Shown here: positions 54,985 to 64,000 of the stretch, piece by piece
Position numbering within the stretch: position 1 is the first letter of the stretch
Layout of the letters: each line of letters starts with the position of its first letter
Assembly: GCF_905404315.1 (NCBI RefSeq)
Contig: NC_066312.1
Span: forward strand, 8,729,001-8,793,000
DNA: 64,000 bases
Reading direction: 5' to 3'
From: Leptidea sinapis
Lineage: Eukaryota; Arthropoda; Insecta; Lepidoptera; Pieridae
Notes under the pieces: generated by a model
Told to the model about the DNA's origin: nothing
The model's input: only the letters and a program-made list of their open reading frames with translations
Databases searched by the model: none
Position numbers and translations under genes: made by a program

Positions 54985-55190
54985 TAGGTACTAAATATGA
55001 TTACAAGAAGTGAAATCTATCAGTACAAGGAAAGTACCAATAATACTGGCAGCATTTCTTCGTTGAATTTCTTTGCTTGGGTTCCCAGTTCTATTGAGAC
55101 GCGAAGATAATACTTTGTGCATTCTCCGCGCCTCTGGACCCCACGGGCCAAGTGTTTCTACAACAAAAGGCACAAATATTTAACTTACTG
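54985..55190 (-). pseudogene. Non-LTR retrotransposon C-terminal fragment
   Basis: The minus-strand frame 54,991-55,173 reads MPFVVETLGPWGPEARRMHK then IQRRNAASIIGTF. I recognise this as the FVVETLGPW...IQRGNAASV.GT pattern at the very C-terminus of a group of LINE polymerase proteins. About 60 codons remain. The clade is uncertain. Confidence 0.5.
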
Positions 55191-55225
55191 AGACTGACAT
55201 AAATATATATTTGTATTTTATATTC

Positions 55226-55566
55226 TCAAGACGAAGGTTTTCAACCAGTGTGTGTTGCCAGTGATGACTAACGGTACGCAGACGTGGTCGCTAACTATGG
55301 GCCTTAATAGAAAGCTCATGGTCGCTCAGGGGGCAATGGAGAGGGCTATGAATTCCAAATGATTGTGAAACTGAAGTGGCATTGGGCAGGCACATAGTTC
55401 GACGGACAAATGGCCGTTGGGGCAGTAAGGTCCTCGAATGGCGACCACGTACCGGAAGACGCAGGAAGGCAGCGCAGGACCGATCGTCGTGGAAATCTTT
55501 CTGGGAGGCCTCCCCCAAAGTCTTGTCCAGCAGTGGACGTCTTCCGGCTGATGATGATGATGATGT
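55226..55566 (+). pseudogene. RTE-like LINE C-terminus and 3' tail
   Basis: Starts TCTCAAGACGAAGGTTTTCAACC, then MTNGTQTWSLTMGL-like coding. A deletion removes the RDRIRNEE block; KLKWHWAGT-like sequence and VRRTNGRWGSKVLEWRPRTG follow. A second deletion removes the VGRPPTRWTDD block, and the copy ends GTCTTCCGGCTGATGATGATGATGATG. Plus orientation, opposite to most copies. Confidence 0.8.
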
Positions 55567-55799
55567 TATATTTATTTACTTTTATTGAATAGTTAGATAA
55601 ACTTAGATAGGAAATCACATATCGTAGACATTGGAATCACAATAGCGTAGACGATCTTTGAGAATGTTGTCCACTTTTTTCGTAGTGAATAATCTCTAGA
55701 CAGTTTACTGAGCTGTCACACTCAGCTATGAAAAGCTCATTCGGATTAAGTCTGTTCGTGTTGGCTAAAGAGGCAAGAACACTATTCACTGTTTTATTA

Positions 55800-55993
55800 T
55801 AGGCACGGTCTAAAGGGCGCCGTAGCTAGTGAAATTACTGGGCAAATGAGACAGGCAGCTCAGAATTTTTGGGTTTTTCAATAATCTTGAGCGGCACTGC
55901 AATGTTTTGCCAACATTGCCTGCCCATTGGCATGGCGTATCAATAACGATCAGCTGAACGTCCTGCTCGTAGCGTCCCTTATTTTTATAAAAA
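55800..55993 (+). mobile_element. SINE-A copy, 5' truncated, with internal rearrangement
   Basis: Starts GGTCTAAAGGGCGCCG. A deletion fuses AAATGAGACA to CTCAGAATTTTTGGG, removing most of the left hairpin arm. TGTTTTGCCAACATTGCCTGCCCATTGGCATGG is an inserted local duplication. A tail of seven A at the end. Confidence 0.75.
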
Positions 55994-56336
55994 AAATATG
56001 AGTGTAGCCAATTTAATGTTCTTCGCAGAAAGATTTAATTTTGTTGTTCTGAATGAAGTGCTATTACTATTATCATTAATTATATTATGTTATAGCAATC
56101 ATAAGGAAAATAAATATAGTAATAGTAGAATGAATGATTCTATAACATACTAAAACAATTGATTAGAACATAGCGTGATTAGGAAATAGATATTCATAAT
56201 GAATCGATGGTATACTTAGATCATTTCATCGTGCTATTACGACCGTAGTGCCCACTTAACTTTAATGGATATCGATTGGTGTAGCATTTAAAAATGTTAT
56301 GTAGCCACAGGCAATGCTATCGACTGGCAAAGTGTC

Positions 56337-56600
56337 TGATTTTTACACGCTTTTTATTTGATTCACCTGTATGAATGTTTGTTTGTAACCGACTCCATTG
56401 GGTGCAATTTTGACCCACTTTAAACGGCCAGATTTCGTTAAAACTTAGTAGATTTATCGAGGACCGATGACACTACATTAATTTGATAAAATTATTCCAT
56501 TTTTCAAATTACAAAAAAATGTTGGTTAATGTATATAATTTTCATCTACGGTTGATGAAGCAGGAATAGATGCCAATTTTAAATTTCAACTATTATCTTT
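56337..56600 (+). repeat. Dispersed repeat shared with 33,307
   Basis: TTTTTACACGCTTTTTATTTGATTCACCTG, GTAACCGACTCCATTGGG, GACCCACTTTAAACGGCC and AAGCAGGAATAGATGCC in the same order as at 33,307-33,480. Class unknown. Confidence 0.6.
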
Positions 56601-59019
56601 AACCGATTTATCTAATATTAGGAAATTTTTGAATACCAAAGAGAGTTTTCTTACCTTGTTTTTTAGTTTTTTATAAACTATTTTATATTTTTATATTTTA
56701 TTTCTTTCGACATTTGGGAATAAAAGTCGCATTAAGAGGGTCGATTGATAAATAATATTATGATATATATGTAGATGCGACATTTAATTTCATTTTAATA
56801 TGCTGGATCCATCTAGCTTTCTAAAGCTGGCATTTAAGACCAAGCTCGATAATTTTTGAAACCAAAAAAATAATAATAGTAGGATGAACCCTATTGGAAA
56901 AGGAAGAGAATATAATAAAAATGAAAGGAAAAATAAATTACGAGCAATCTGAGGTCGGGATTGGATTTGATTTCTTTCATTTGCAATGGGTTTTATCCTA
57001 CTTTCCTTTCTTTTTTCACTTTTTCTCATTTTCAAAGGCTTTATTTAGCACTGGTCTATTTTTTTATAATTAAGAAATCTTCAATCAAATTGCAAAAACA
57101 TGTCGGGCGCCCGAATAAATATGCATGATTGACTTATTTTTGGTTGTTTCGTTTTTCTTCATAAAATGTAGCCTTTCTTCTTTCCGTATTTTGAGTTGTT
57201 TATCCGTAAAAGCGTGAATGTGTAACAAACAAACGCACGTTTGCATTATTAAAATATTAATTAATAATAAGAGGGTGTTATATTTACTAAATAAATAAAT
57301 AGGAGTGCTACTGGAAATTGTATTTGTAAACGTGATGTTTCGTTAGGTTCTGGATGAGTACGAAATTGCTGTGTCATTTGATGTCATGTGATCGATCGAC
57401 ATTCTGTTTTGGACTGGCTAGATTGAGAGCTATTTCGCATGTCCGAATATCGTTTCCGCTGCATAAATTTTGAATGCTTCTTTCGTACGTTTTAGCAATA
57501 GCTTTTAAATCTATCGCCGAACGAGTTGCTAAATTAGGTTCAATACAACAGGTTTTCAATTTAGTTTAAGCTCTGCGAATGAATGAACTGCATTAGTATC
57601 TCCAAATTTATTGTAAGCTACTTTAGAAACTCAGTTTTATGTCCAGTTCTTATAGATAAATAACGGATAGTTTTTGGTACGCCCAATTATATTACGCGAC
57701 GTATTTGAAAACTGCTTCTATAAAAAGGCATAAAAGGCATGTATTTATATTTATAAATATCAATATAATGTTATTGATAGGTAAAATTCCATCACAGATA
57801 ACTTTATTATTCTTTATATGGTATTTTTTTATTTTTGTTTTCTTTGGTCCCCAACGGATGAGAGGGCTAACGATAACAATAAGAGATTTAAACGGAAAGA
57901 ACTATTTTAGCGTTTCTATAACATTTTTTTGTTTCAGAATTGTGTCATTCAATAATCGTTATTGATCTGATATCGTATCGTATTTTAAAACTTGGAGATC
58001 TGGAATAGGATGAAAGTAACATCAAATGTAGGCTACTAAAGAGTTAAATTAAGTTAAGTTAAATTTCAACTTGACATGCAATGATTTGAGCAATTATTGC
58101 ACGTCGCAATTCACACTTTTAAATATAAAAGGATTTACGTTACGTAAGCATTCAATGTTTATATCACATTAATAATAACGCCATCTTATTTTTCTTATAC
58201 AATGCTTATATATTATCGTAGATACTGCTACCCAATTGAATCTTGCAGAAACACCAAATATTATTAGTATTGAGATTTTTTATGCGATAGCGGGTTTTTG
58301 AGGTAATATACGTTCTAATATTCTTATAATTCTACTAAAAAGACAACGTTTCTCAGTATACCTACTATGAAAGTGTCGGTTATTTTGGCTCTTTATACCT
58401 AGAAAAACATATTTTTCTTAATTGCATATTATATATGCTTGCTTATAGGTGCCATCCTTGTTTGAACGCGTTTATAGCCCATAAAAGAAATTACCCGGAT
58501 GAAATCACAGGCAGCCGCAAGTTTTCTATATAAAATGCAATGGCAAGATGCCGTTTCATTCAGCACCATTATGTTACCTTTCTTAGAAGTAACTTCGTAA
58601 GTGTTTCTCTCTCACGGTCGGTACGTTTGAAACGCAATGTATTTCAAAGTGAGATTCTACGAGTAACTGTAAGTGTAGCACTAGCTTGTATTACACGTTG
58701 CTCTGCATTCAATATTAAAAATTTTATTTCAGTTAGTCTAATAGTAGATTTTTTCCAAAGTTACTTTGCTACACATTTACACTTTGCTACTAAATACGGA
58801 TTCGATCGGATCGAAGCAAACATTAATTATTAGCGTGTTCGAAAAAAGAAAGAATTTCTCAAGTCTAATGTGATTTGGGTCGAGGTTTATTGACGTGGCT
58901 TACGGATGGCAGATGTCTTATAACTTTCCCCACGTATGAAAAAGAATTGAGCTTAATACCAATGAAGGGGGCTAGCCTTGCTTTTATATATATCTTTAAA
59001 TTCGTGGATCGCAGATGCT
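56601..59019. other. Longest unclassified stretch (2.4 kb)
   Basis: Only a 30-bp scrap of a GGCAT LINE tail (57,717-57,746, AAAAAGGCATAAAAGGCATG) was recognised. ORFs at 56,790-57,035 (minus) and 58,540-58,833 (plus, 97 aa) have no recognisable family; TTTTATTTCAG at about 58,721-58,731 could be a splice acceptor but nothing supports an exon. Confidence 0.35.
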
Positions 59020-59029
59020 ACAGATTAAC

Positions 59030-59115
59030 TAGTCCAGTGGTTTGAGATCCTAGCCTCTGAGCTAAAGGTTCCGGTTTTCGATCTCTGTAGGTGGAAACAA
59101 TCATATGATGAATAT
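59030..59115 (+). mobile_element. tRNA-derived SINE, decayed
   Basis: CCAGTGGTTTGAGATCC, CTGAGCTAAAGGTTCCGGTTTTCGATCTC and GTAGGTGGAAACAATCATATGATGAATATG align with the SINE at 62.1 kb. The B box is mutated (GGTTTTCGATCTC). Confidence 0.6.
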
Positions 59116-59127
59116 GTTATGTTTTCA

Positions 59128-59301
59128 AATTCAAATTCAAATATTTTTATTCAAAATAGGATTAAAAATCCCTTATTGAACGGCAAAAACTACCACCCAT
59201 TCAAAAGAGACTGCCTCAGTCGGTGTAAATTTTTAATATAAAAATTTGAATTACAGTGTACAATAAACATTTATAATTAAAGAGCCTGAGGGTGTTCGCT
59301 T
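59128..59301 (-). mobile_element. LINE or SINE 3' end, AAATTCAAAT-tailed family
   Basis: AAATTCAAATTCAAATATTTTTATTC start, CAAAAACTACCACCCATTCAAAAG, AGAGCCTGAGGGTGTTCGCT end. Same block order as 34,786-34,995; directly downstream of the SINE at 59,030. Confidence 0.65.
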
Positions 59302-60351
59302 TATATCGATATAATATATCGATTATATCGATACCCCAGTTCCAGACACAAGTCTGAAATTTAGTAAGTTTGAGATTAGTATCCGAAATTGTTCCATAAA
59401 CGATTACTATTATTACTTTTAATAATTAATTAATTACTTACTATTACCAAAGGACACGAGTCGAAAAGTGAATGCAGTTTGTTACTTTCAATATATTATC
59501 TTCATAAGTATAAGATATTTTCGTTTCATTCCACAACTCGAGATTGTGTTTTGAGTTGTTTCGAGATAGTTTTGTTTGGGAAACCTTTTCTGAGTTTTTA
59601 CTCTTGGAAACTGAGGTATCAATATGTATTTATTTATGTATGTATATCGTTGTCTATTGACCATAGACTATTGGTGACTTGTAGCACAGGTATTAGTTAC
59701 CTAGTTCAAGCGCCGGTCTCTCACAATTATAACAATGTTTCAATGTTGATAATAATAAAATGTGAATTTTATTATTGTGAGAAAAAATAAATTTATTTTG
59801 AATTTGAATAGAATAGGCTATGCCTAGTTTGGAGCGAGATAATTTGTGTGAGAATGTGTTAATATTATCAATATAATATATTATTTATTCTGTAGGTAAC
59901 TAATCATAAATGCGGGTATACATAGAAATAAAGTGTATAATGAATTCGTTATAAAATCCTTTATTAAAGTTCTAAAGTCCTACGTTTAGGGATGGAGGAA
60001 GAATTATCTCAATAAAAGACTCTAGACATTGAAAAGTGCTGTATAGTAAGAAATAAATTTTTGAAGTATGTTTCCTAAAATATTAAATTATGTTGTATTA
60101 TTTACCTTAAAATAACAAAATAGAAATGAAAAATAGAATTTATTAATTCAAAATAGCATCACACCCACAGAGTGTTACGAGTTTCATGGAGACATTTTCG
60201 AGAAAATTTATAAATATAAACAATAAAAATATACTTATGTTTATATTAAAACACATGTAGAAATAAAGAAAACCTTTGAGGAATTTAGTTCCTTAATGAG
60301 ATCTCAACAGACAGACAGAGAGTAGACATTTTTATATTAGTTTATCAATTA
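59302..60351. other. Unclassified stretch
   Basis: Starts with ATATCGAT repeats (59,305-59,333). The 103-aa ORF at 59,479-59,790 has no recognised family. Confidence 0.35.
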
Positions 60352-60503
60352 ACTTTCTTCCACGTACAAACAAGCTGTGGAATGAGCTTCTTTGTACTAT
60401 ATTTCGGAGACATTATGACATACCTTCGCTATAGACGCTACTTTGATTCCTTCGGTGTTGCAAGAGAATGTGGGCGGCGGTGATCACCTAACATCATAAA
60501 AAA
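60352..60503 (+). mobile_element. LINE (LALYKA family) 3' end
   Basis: CTTCCACGTACAAACAAGCTGTGGAATGAGC (coding KLWNE), then CTTTGATTCCTTCGGTGTTGCAAGAGAATG, GGGCGGCGGTGATCACCTAAC and ATAAAAAAGG end. Confidence 0.7.
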
Positions 60504-60895
60504 GGAATATCTACATTTGGTTGTTGTAGGGAATGGATGGATAGGTAGTTGATGCCAAGCTTGTGATGTAAATGTAATGTAAAAACGAATGCTCTTTCCA
60601 TGTGGAGCAGTTTATCAAATACATTTGAACTCGAACGAAGTTGATGGTATTTACATAAACAACGTACGATCGGCTTCAATAATGCCGCATCTCTGTTTAT
60701 TGTCGGACATTTGCAAAGGCCGATTTTATAATTTCGATTGTGTTCTAATGGAACCCGATGTGACAGATACGGTATAAAAACTTTTTAGAAAAATAATAGT
60801 ATGAAGACTTTGAAAGACAATTCGTATTATTTAACTCTTTGCTTGGCACCAACATCAATTGACACATATAACAAAGAGTTCGCCACAACACCAGA
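60504..60895. other. Unclassified stretch
   Basis: No gene or recognised repeat. Confidence 0.35.
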
Positions 60896-61190
60896 GACCA
60901 GTGGGAGGTTCCTTGTACAGGATGCCGGCTACTTATGGGTACCAAAACGGCACCTTTTGCGGCCGTGAAGCAGTAATGTATTGTGGGCGCCGCAGCTTGT
61001 AAAATTACTGGGAAAATGATACTTAACATCCTATTTCTCAAGGTGACAAGCGCAATTGTAGTGCCACTCAATTTTTCAAGAAACCTGATCGGCACTGCAT
61101 TGTAATTGTAATGCAGGGCGTATCATTTAGTTACCATAAGCTGAACGTCCTGTTTGTCTCATCCCTTAATGTCATTAAGAAAATAAATAA
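60896..61190 (+). mobile_element. SINE-A copy, with deletions
   Basis: GACCAGTGGGAGGTTCC start; the TGTAAGCATTACTGTGTTTCGGTCTGAA block is deleted. The CTCAGAATTTTTGGG half of the hairpin is reduced. The end AAGAAAATAAATAAAAAG replaces the A tail. Confidence 0.75.
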
Positions 61191-61339
61191 AAAGAATCTC
61201 TGCATACCAGCGAACGCATATAAAACAATTATAATGTTTTCTATGCATTCACTGCTGCACACAGATAAAATCTCCGAAATTCTCGCATCTTGTAAGAAGT
61301 CAATGATTAATTACTGTAACAAATATACATACATACAAA

Positions 61340-61715
61340 CATACACTCACGCATTGTTCCCGTCGGGGTAGGCAGAGACAATAGAATGCCACTTGCTTCT
61401 ATCCTTACAAACCTCACGCGCTTCCTCTACATTCATTACTCTTTTCATACATGCTCGCCGGTTACGGGTGTTTCGGACCTTTCCTTTTCTCAAAATGTCC
61501 CCAATTTGGTCGACGAATGTTCTACGAGGTCTCCCACGACCGACTTGCCCACACACACTTGCCTTATATACTTGATGCGTCATTCTTTCTTCACTCATCC
61601 GTTCCACGTGTCCAAACCATATGAGCATTATTTTCTCAGTCCTTGTCACACATCCTCTTTTAGACCACAGCGCGCTCGTATTACCGCATTCGGTGAAAAA
61701 TCGGTACATCGCAGG
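61340..61715 (-). pseudogene. LINE C-terminal region with TATG-type tail
   Basis: Open minus-strand frame 61,347-61,709 (120 aa) reads WFGHVERMSEERMTHQVYKA then GRGRPRRTFVDQIGDIL and RNRRACMKRVMNVEEAREVC. This is the GHV.RM..ER......GRGRPR.....D.I pattern of LINE polymerase C-termini, ending SIVSAYPDG. The 3' end leads into (TGTATG)n (61,323-61,345 on the plus strand CATACATACAAACATACA). The frame is intact for its length, so this is a fairly young, 5'-truncated insertion. It is a third C-terminal type beside the RTE-like and GAAGAA-tailed copies. Confidence 0.7.
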
Positions 61716-62097
61716 TGAAAAATGTGTTCGTTAAACATAACTAACAATAAAACAAATCATAAATATATTAAACGAGCTGCCTCAGTAAAATAGACTGAGC
61801 AAGTACACTTAAGTGAAAAGTACTTAAATGTTACGGTGCTTACAAGAGAATGTTACTACAAGTTTTAGATTGGTAAACTTTTCAGCGAACTTGATGCACT
61901 GCAATAAAGTAACACTTTATTTTTATAAATTGTGACAGAGATATCGGCGTTAATTGATATTTCTATAAAATAGACATGGAATTATATTAAAAAATACTTA
62001 AAATGTATTTAACAAAAATCATTTATTGTAAATTTATTAGTAAAAAGAACCAGCCAAGAAGTATTCTGTTGCCACAATATGGGATCGATTTTATTTT
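61716..62097. other. Unclassified stretch
   Basis: No gene or recognised repeat. Confidence 0.35.
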
Positions 62098-62185
62098 TTG
62101 ATGCTTGCCGACTGAGCTAGAGGTCCCGGGTTCGAATTCCGGTAGGTGCAAACATTTTTATGATCAATATGAATCATGAATAATA
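62098..62185 (+). mobile_element. tRNA-derived SINE
   Basis: GCCGACTGAGCTAGAGG then GGGTTCGAATTCC (B box GGTTCGANTCC with one extra T) and GGTAGGTGCAAACATTTTTATGATCAATATG. The upstream A-box region is replaced by other sequence before 62,098. The best-kept B box of the family here. Confidence 0.65.
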
Positions 62186-62314
62186 ATTTATTTATTATTG
62201 TAATATCATAATATTCATAATTTTTTTCTTACATCCATAATAAATGTGTTCCAATATCATTACTATTAATGTACATTTCTATATTATACAATTTTAAATT
62301 GTAACCAAAATTTA

Positions 62315-62398
62315 TGAACGATGCGGTAACCGAACCCGCGCCTCACGGTATCCGTCCGAGCACTCTTACCAACTGAACCAACCGTCCAAGTGACGCTT
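62315..62398 (-). mobile_element. tRNA-derived SINE head, second family
   Basis: Minus strand: TTGGTTCAGTTGGTAAGAG (A-box-like), then about 30 nt later GCGGGTTCGGTTACCGC (B-box-like GGTTCGGTTACC). T-stem-like pairing is nearly complete, but no anticodon arm or acceptor stem closes, so it is not a working tRNA gene. It faces the plus-strand SINE at 62,098. Confidence 0.6.
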
Positions 62399-62816
62399 TC
62401 ATCATAAATCTTGGTATGTCTTGTTTAACTCTCAAGTTGTGGATCCATCCATGTGGGTACAGGATTTACTTTACAATTGATAACCTGCTCAACCCAAATA
62501 ATTGCATATTAGGAATTTGACTTGACATGTCGCTCTATCAAATCTAAACAATACTACATCTAAATTAATAACTGTTATATTAAAATAATAAGGAATTATA
62601 TTCAAATATTAAATTGAAATATTAAACAGATTGCTTATATTTCCACAGTCAACCTTATAGCTGGCTGAAGATCGGGTTTGTAATAATAGTACATTGTTTA
62701 CCGATGGGAAAACATAGGTCATTTCTATTAAGATGTAATTTTTAGGCACGATACTCTCTTAAGGTCGATCGAGTCTACAACTCGCCATACACCATGGGGA
62801 ATCGCATAATACTTTA
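62399..62816. other. Unclassified stretch
   Basis: No gene or recognised repeat. Confidence 0.35.
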
Positions 62817-63125
62817 TACCAGTGGGAGACTCCTTTGCACAGGATACCGGTTAGATTATGGGTACCACAATGGCGCCTATTTCTGCCGTGAAGCAGTATT
62901 ATGTAAGCATTATTGTGTTTCGGTCTGAAGGGCGCTGTAGCTAGTGAAATTACTGGGCAAATGACACATAACATCTTATGTCTCAAGGTGACTAGCGCAA
63001 TTGTAGTGCCGCTCAGATTTTTTCGGGTTTTGCAAGAATCCTGTGTGGCACTGCATTGTAATGGGCAGGGCATAAATATTACCATCATCTGAACGTCCTG
63101 TTCGTCTGGTCCCTAATTGTCATAA
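62817..63125 (+). mobile_element. SINE-A copy, full length
   Basis: ATACCAGTGGGAGACTCC start, all blocks present, end GTCCCTAATTGTCATAAAATT. The right hairpin arm is mutated (CTGTGTGGCACTG). Confidence 0.85.
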
Positions 63126-63582
63126 AATTAACATAAAATTTGTAATTTCATGAAATAATATATTTCACAAATTGAACGCAAACCGCTATTTGAACTTTTA
63201 ACAGCCATATTGAAATGAGTTTTAAACTGACCCATACTTAACTAGCCAGGATCGTATTCGGTCATAATTCTTTAACAAAAATCAAATGAAGAACACGTTA
63301 CATAGGAATACACCTTCTGAGATGGTGTAGTATAAAAATTAATACTTTTTAAGGTTGAATATTCTGCAAACGGATTAAGAAAGCAATCTTTGATTCCCGG
63401 TGGTATGTATAAACTATTTCGCGCTTCAACGACGAGATTTGATTTAGACGAACCTGAGATTATTACTTTTGCTGAAATTTTTACATAATATATTTTATTG
63501 GTCGTTCGATGTCCATTTCTATACCAAAATACAGCTTTCTTGTACTAATCGTATCAAAGCAAAATCGCAAATATATAAACGA
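63126..63582. other. Unclassified stretch
   Basis: No gene or recognised repeat. Confidence 0.35.
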
Positions 63583-63963
63583 CTAGCTGATTCCCGCGAC
63601 TTCGTAAATAAAGGGTATTTTTAAAATTAATAAGCAAGTTTGGAATTGAGATTATCTCATGTCCTAATAGAAGTTCCGGTTCCCGTTATCGTTCCCGTGC
63701 CCAACATATTATATGAATCATATTTCGAGGTAGATTGCTATGGAAAACTAAATTTACTATTGCTATAGTTATAGCTCATCAACGTGAATTTCAATTTTAT
63801 CAAATACCACTAAAAATGGATTTTTCCGGGATAATATGTTGCCTATGTCCTTTCCGAAGCTCTAGTCTATCGCTGTACCAAATTTCATGAAAATCGGTTC
63901 TGTAGCTCCGGCGTAAAAGCGTAACCAACAAACTTACATTCACATTAATAATATTAGTAGGGA
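63583..63963 (-). mobile_element. Helitron-like element, complete ends
   Basis: CTAG at 63,583-63,586 (A before) and, on the minus strand, a TC start at 63,962-63,963 (T after on the plus strand), next to ATATTAGTAGGGAT. The family hairpin region ATTCCCGCGACTTCG lies by the CTAG end; CATGAAAATCGGTTC and GCGTAAAAGCGTAACC are in the 5' half. Confidence 0.8.
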
Positions 63964-64000
63964 TACGCGCTACATTTTAACTCCGAAAGTCCAAAAAATT

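Noticed and set aside
58540..58833. 97-aa ORF followed by a TTTTATTTCAG acceptor-like site
   Set aside because: No recognisable family, domain or partner exon; chance cannot be excluded.
62315..62398. Functional tRNA gene
   Set aside because: A-box and B-box-like parts are present but the acceptor and anticodon stems do not close.

Overview
The window is AT-rich eukaryotic DNA, almost certainly from a lepidopteran (butterfly or moth). The evidence is the repeat content: Lep1/MINE-type Helitron-like elements (TC...CTAG ends, inserted between A and T), RTE-like LINE 3' ends with CATCAT tails, tRNA-derived SINEs with a GTAGGTGCAAACAT core, Tc1/mariner, Harbinger and several other LINE groups. 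There are no bacterial operons, ribosome binding sites or CRISPR arrays. The order-level call rests on recognised repeat signatures, not on a host gene.

Layout. 0-12 kb: Helitron-like elements (59-568, 1131-1551, 2230-2531, 4658-5028), a decayed Tc1-like transposon (about 2.83-3.93 kb), a mariner remnant (7.3-7.6 kb), LINE ends, a broken tandem duplication (10.08-10.88 kb) carrying a small inverted-repeat element with a hammerhead-like motif, and a GC-rich island (10.88-11.17 kb) that is the only place that looks like a host promoter or first exon. 12-22 kb: several copies of a 300-bp SINE-like family (here SINE-A), a 203-bp MITE, a 1.2-kb satellite of 81-bp monomers with a three-monomer higher-order pattern, and AT microsatellites. 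22-26 kb: a CR1/Jockey-group LINE of about 3.2 kb with endonuclease and reverse transcriptase, broken by one frameshift and inserted inside an RTE-like LINE. 26-41 kb: LINE 3' fragments, Helitron-like elements (two near-complete inverted copies at 26.6 and 35.0 kb) and a second copy of the hammerhead-like element. 41-45 kb: two inverted-repeat elements, an RTE fragment and a 794-bp Harbinger deletion derivative with a TTA target duplication and an intact intron. 45-64 kb: more RTE, R1/LOA-like and CR1/Jockey LINE remnants, SINE-A copies, tRNA-derived SINEs and Helitron-like elements.

No host protein-coding gene can be supported. The window reads as intergenic DNA or the inside of a very long intron. 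Its genes are parasites. The autonomous types (LINE EN/RT, Tc1/mariner, Harbinger) are all damaged to some degree, and the most numerous copies are non-autonomous (SINE-A, tRNA-SINEs, Helitron-like elements, MITEs). Nested insertions give a partial age order: RTE-like copies are older than the CR1/Jockey LINE inserted in one of them. The decayed LINE at 52.6-54.2 kb is older than the LINE fragments inserted in it.
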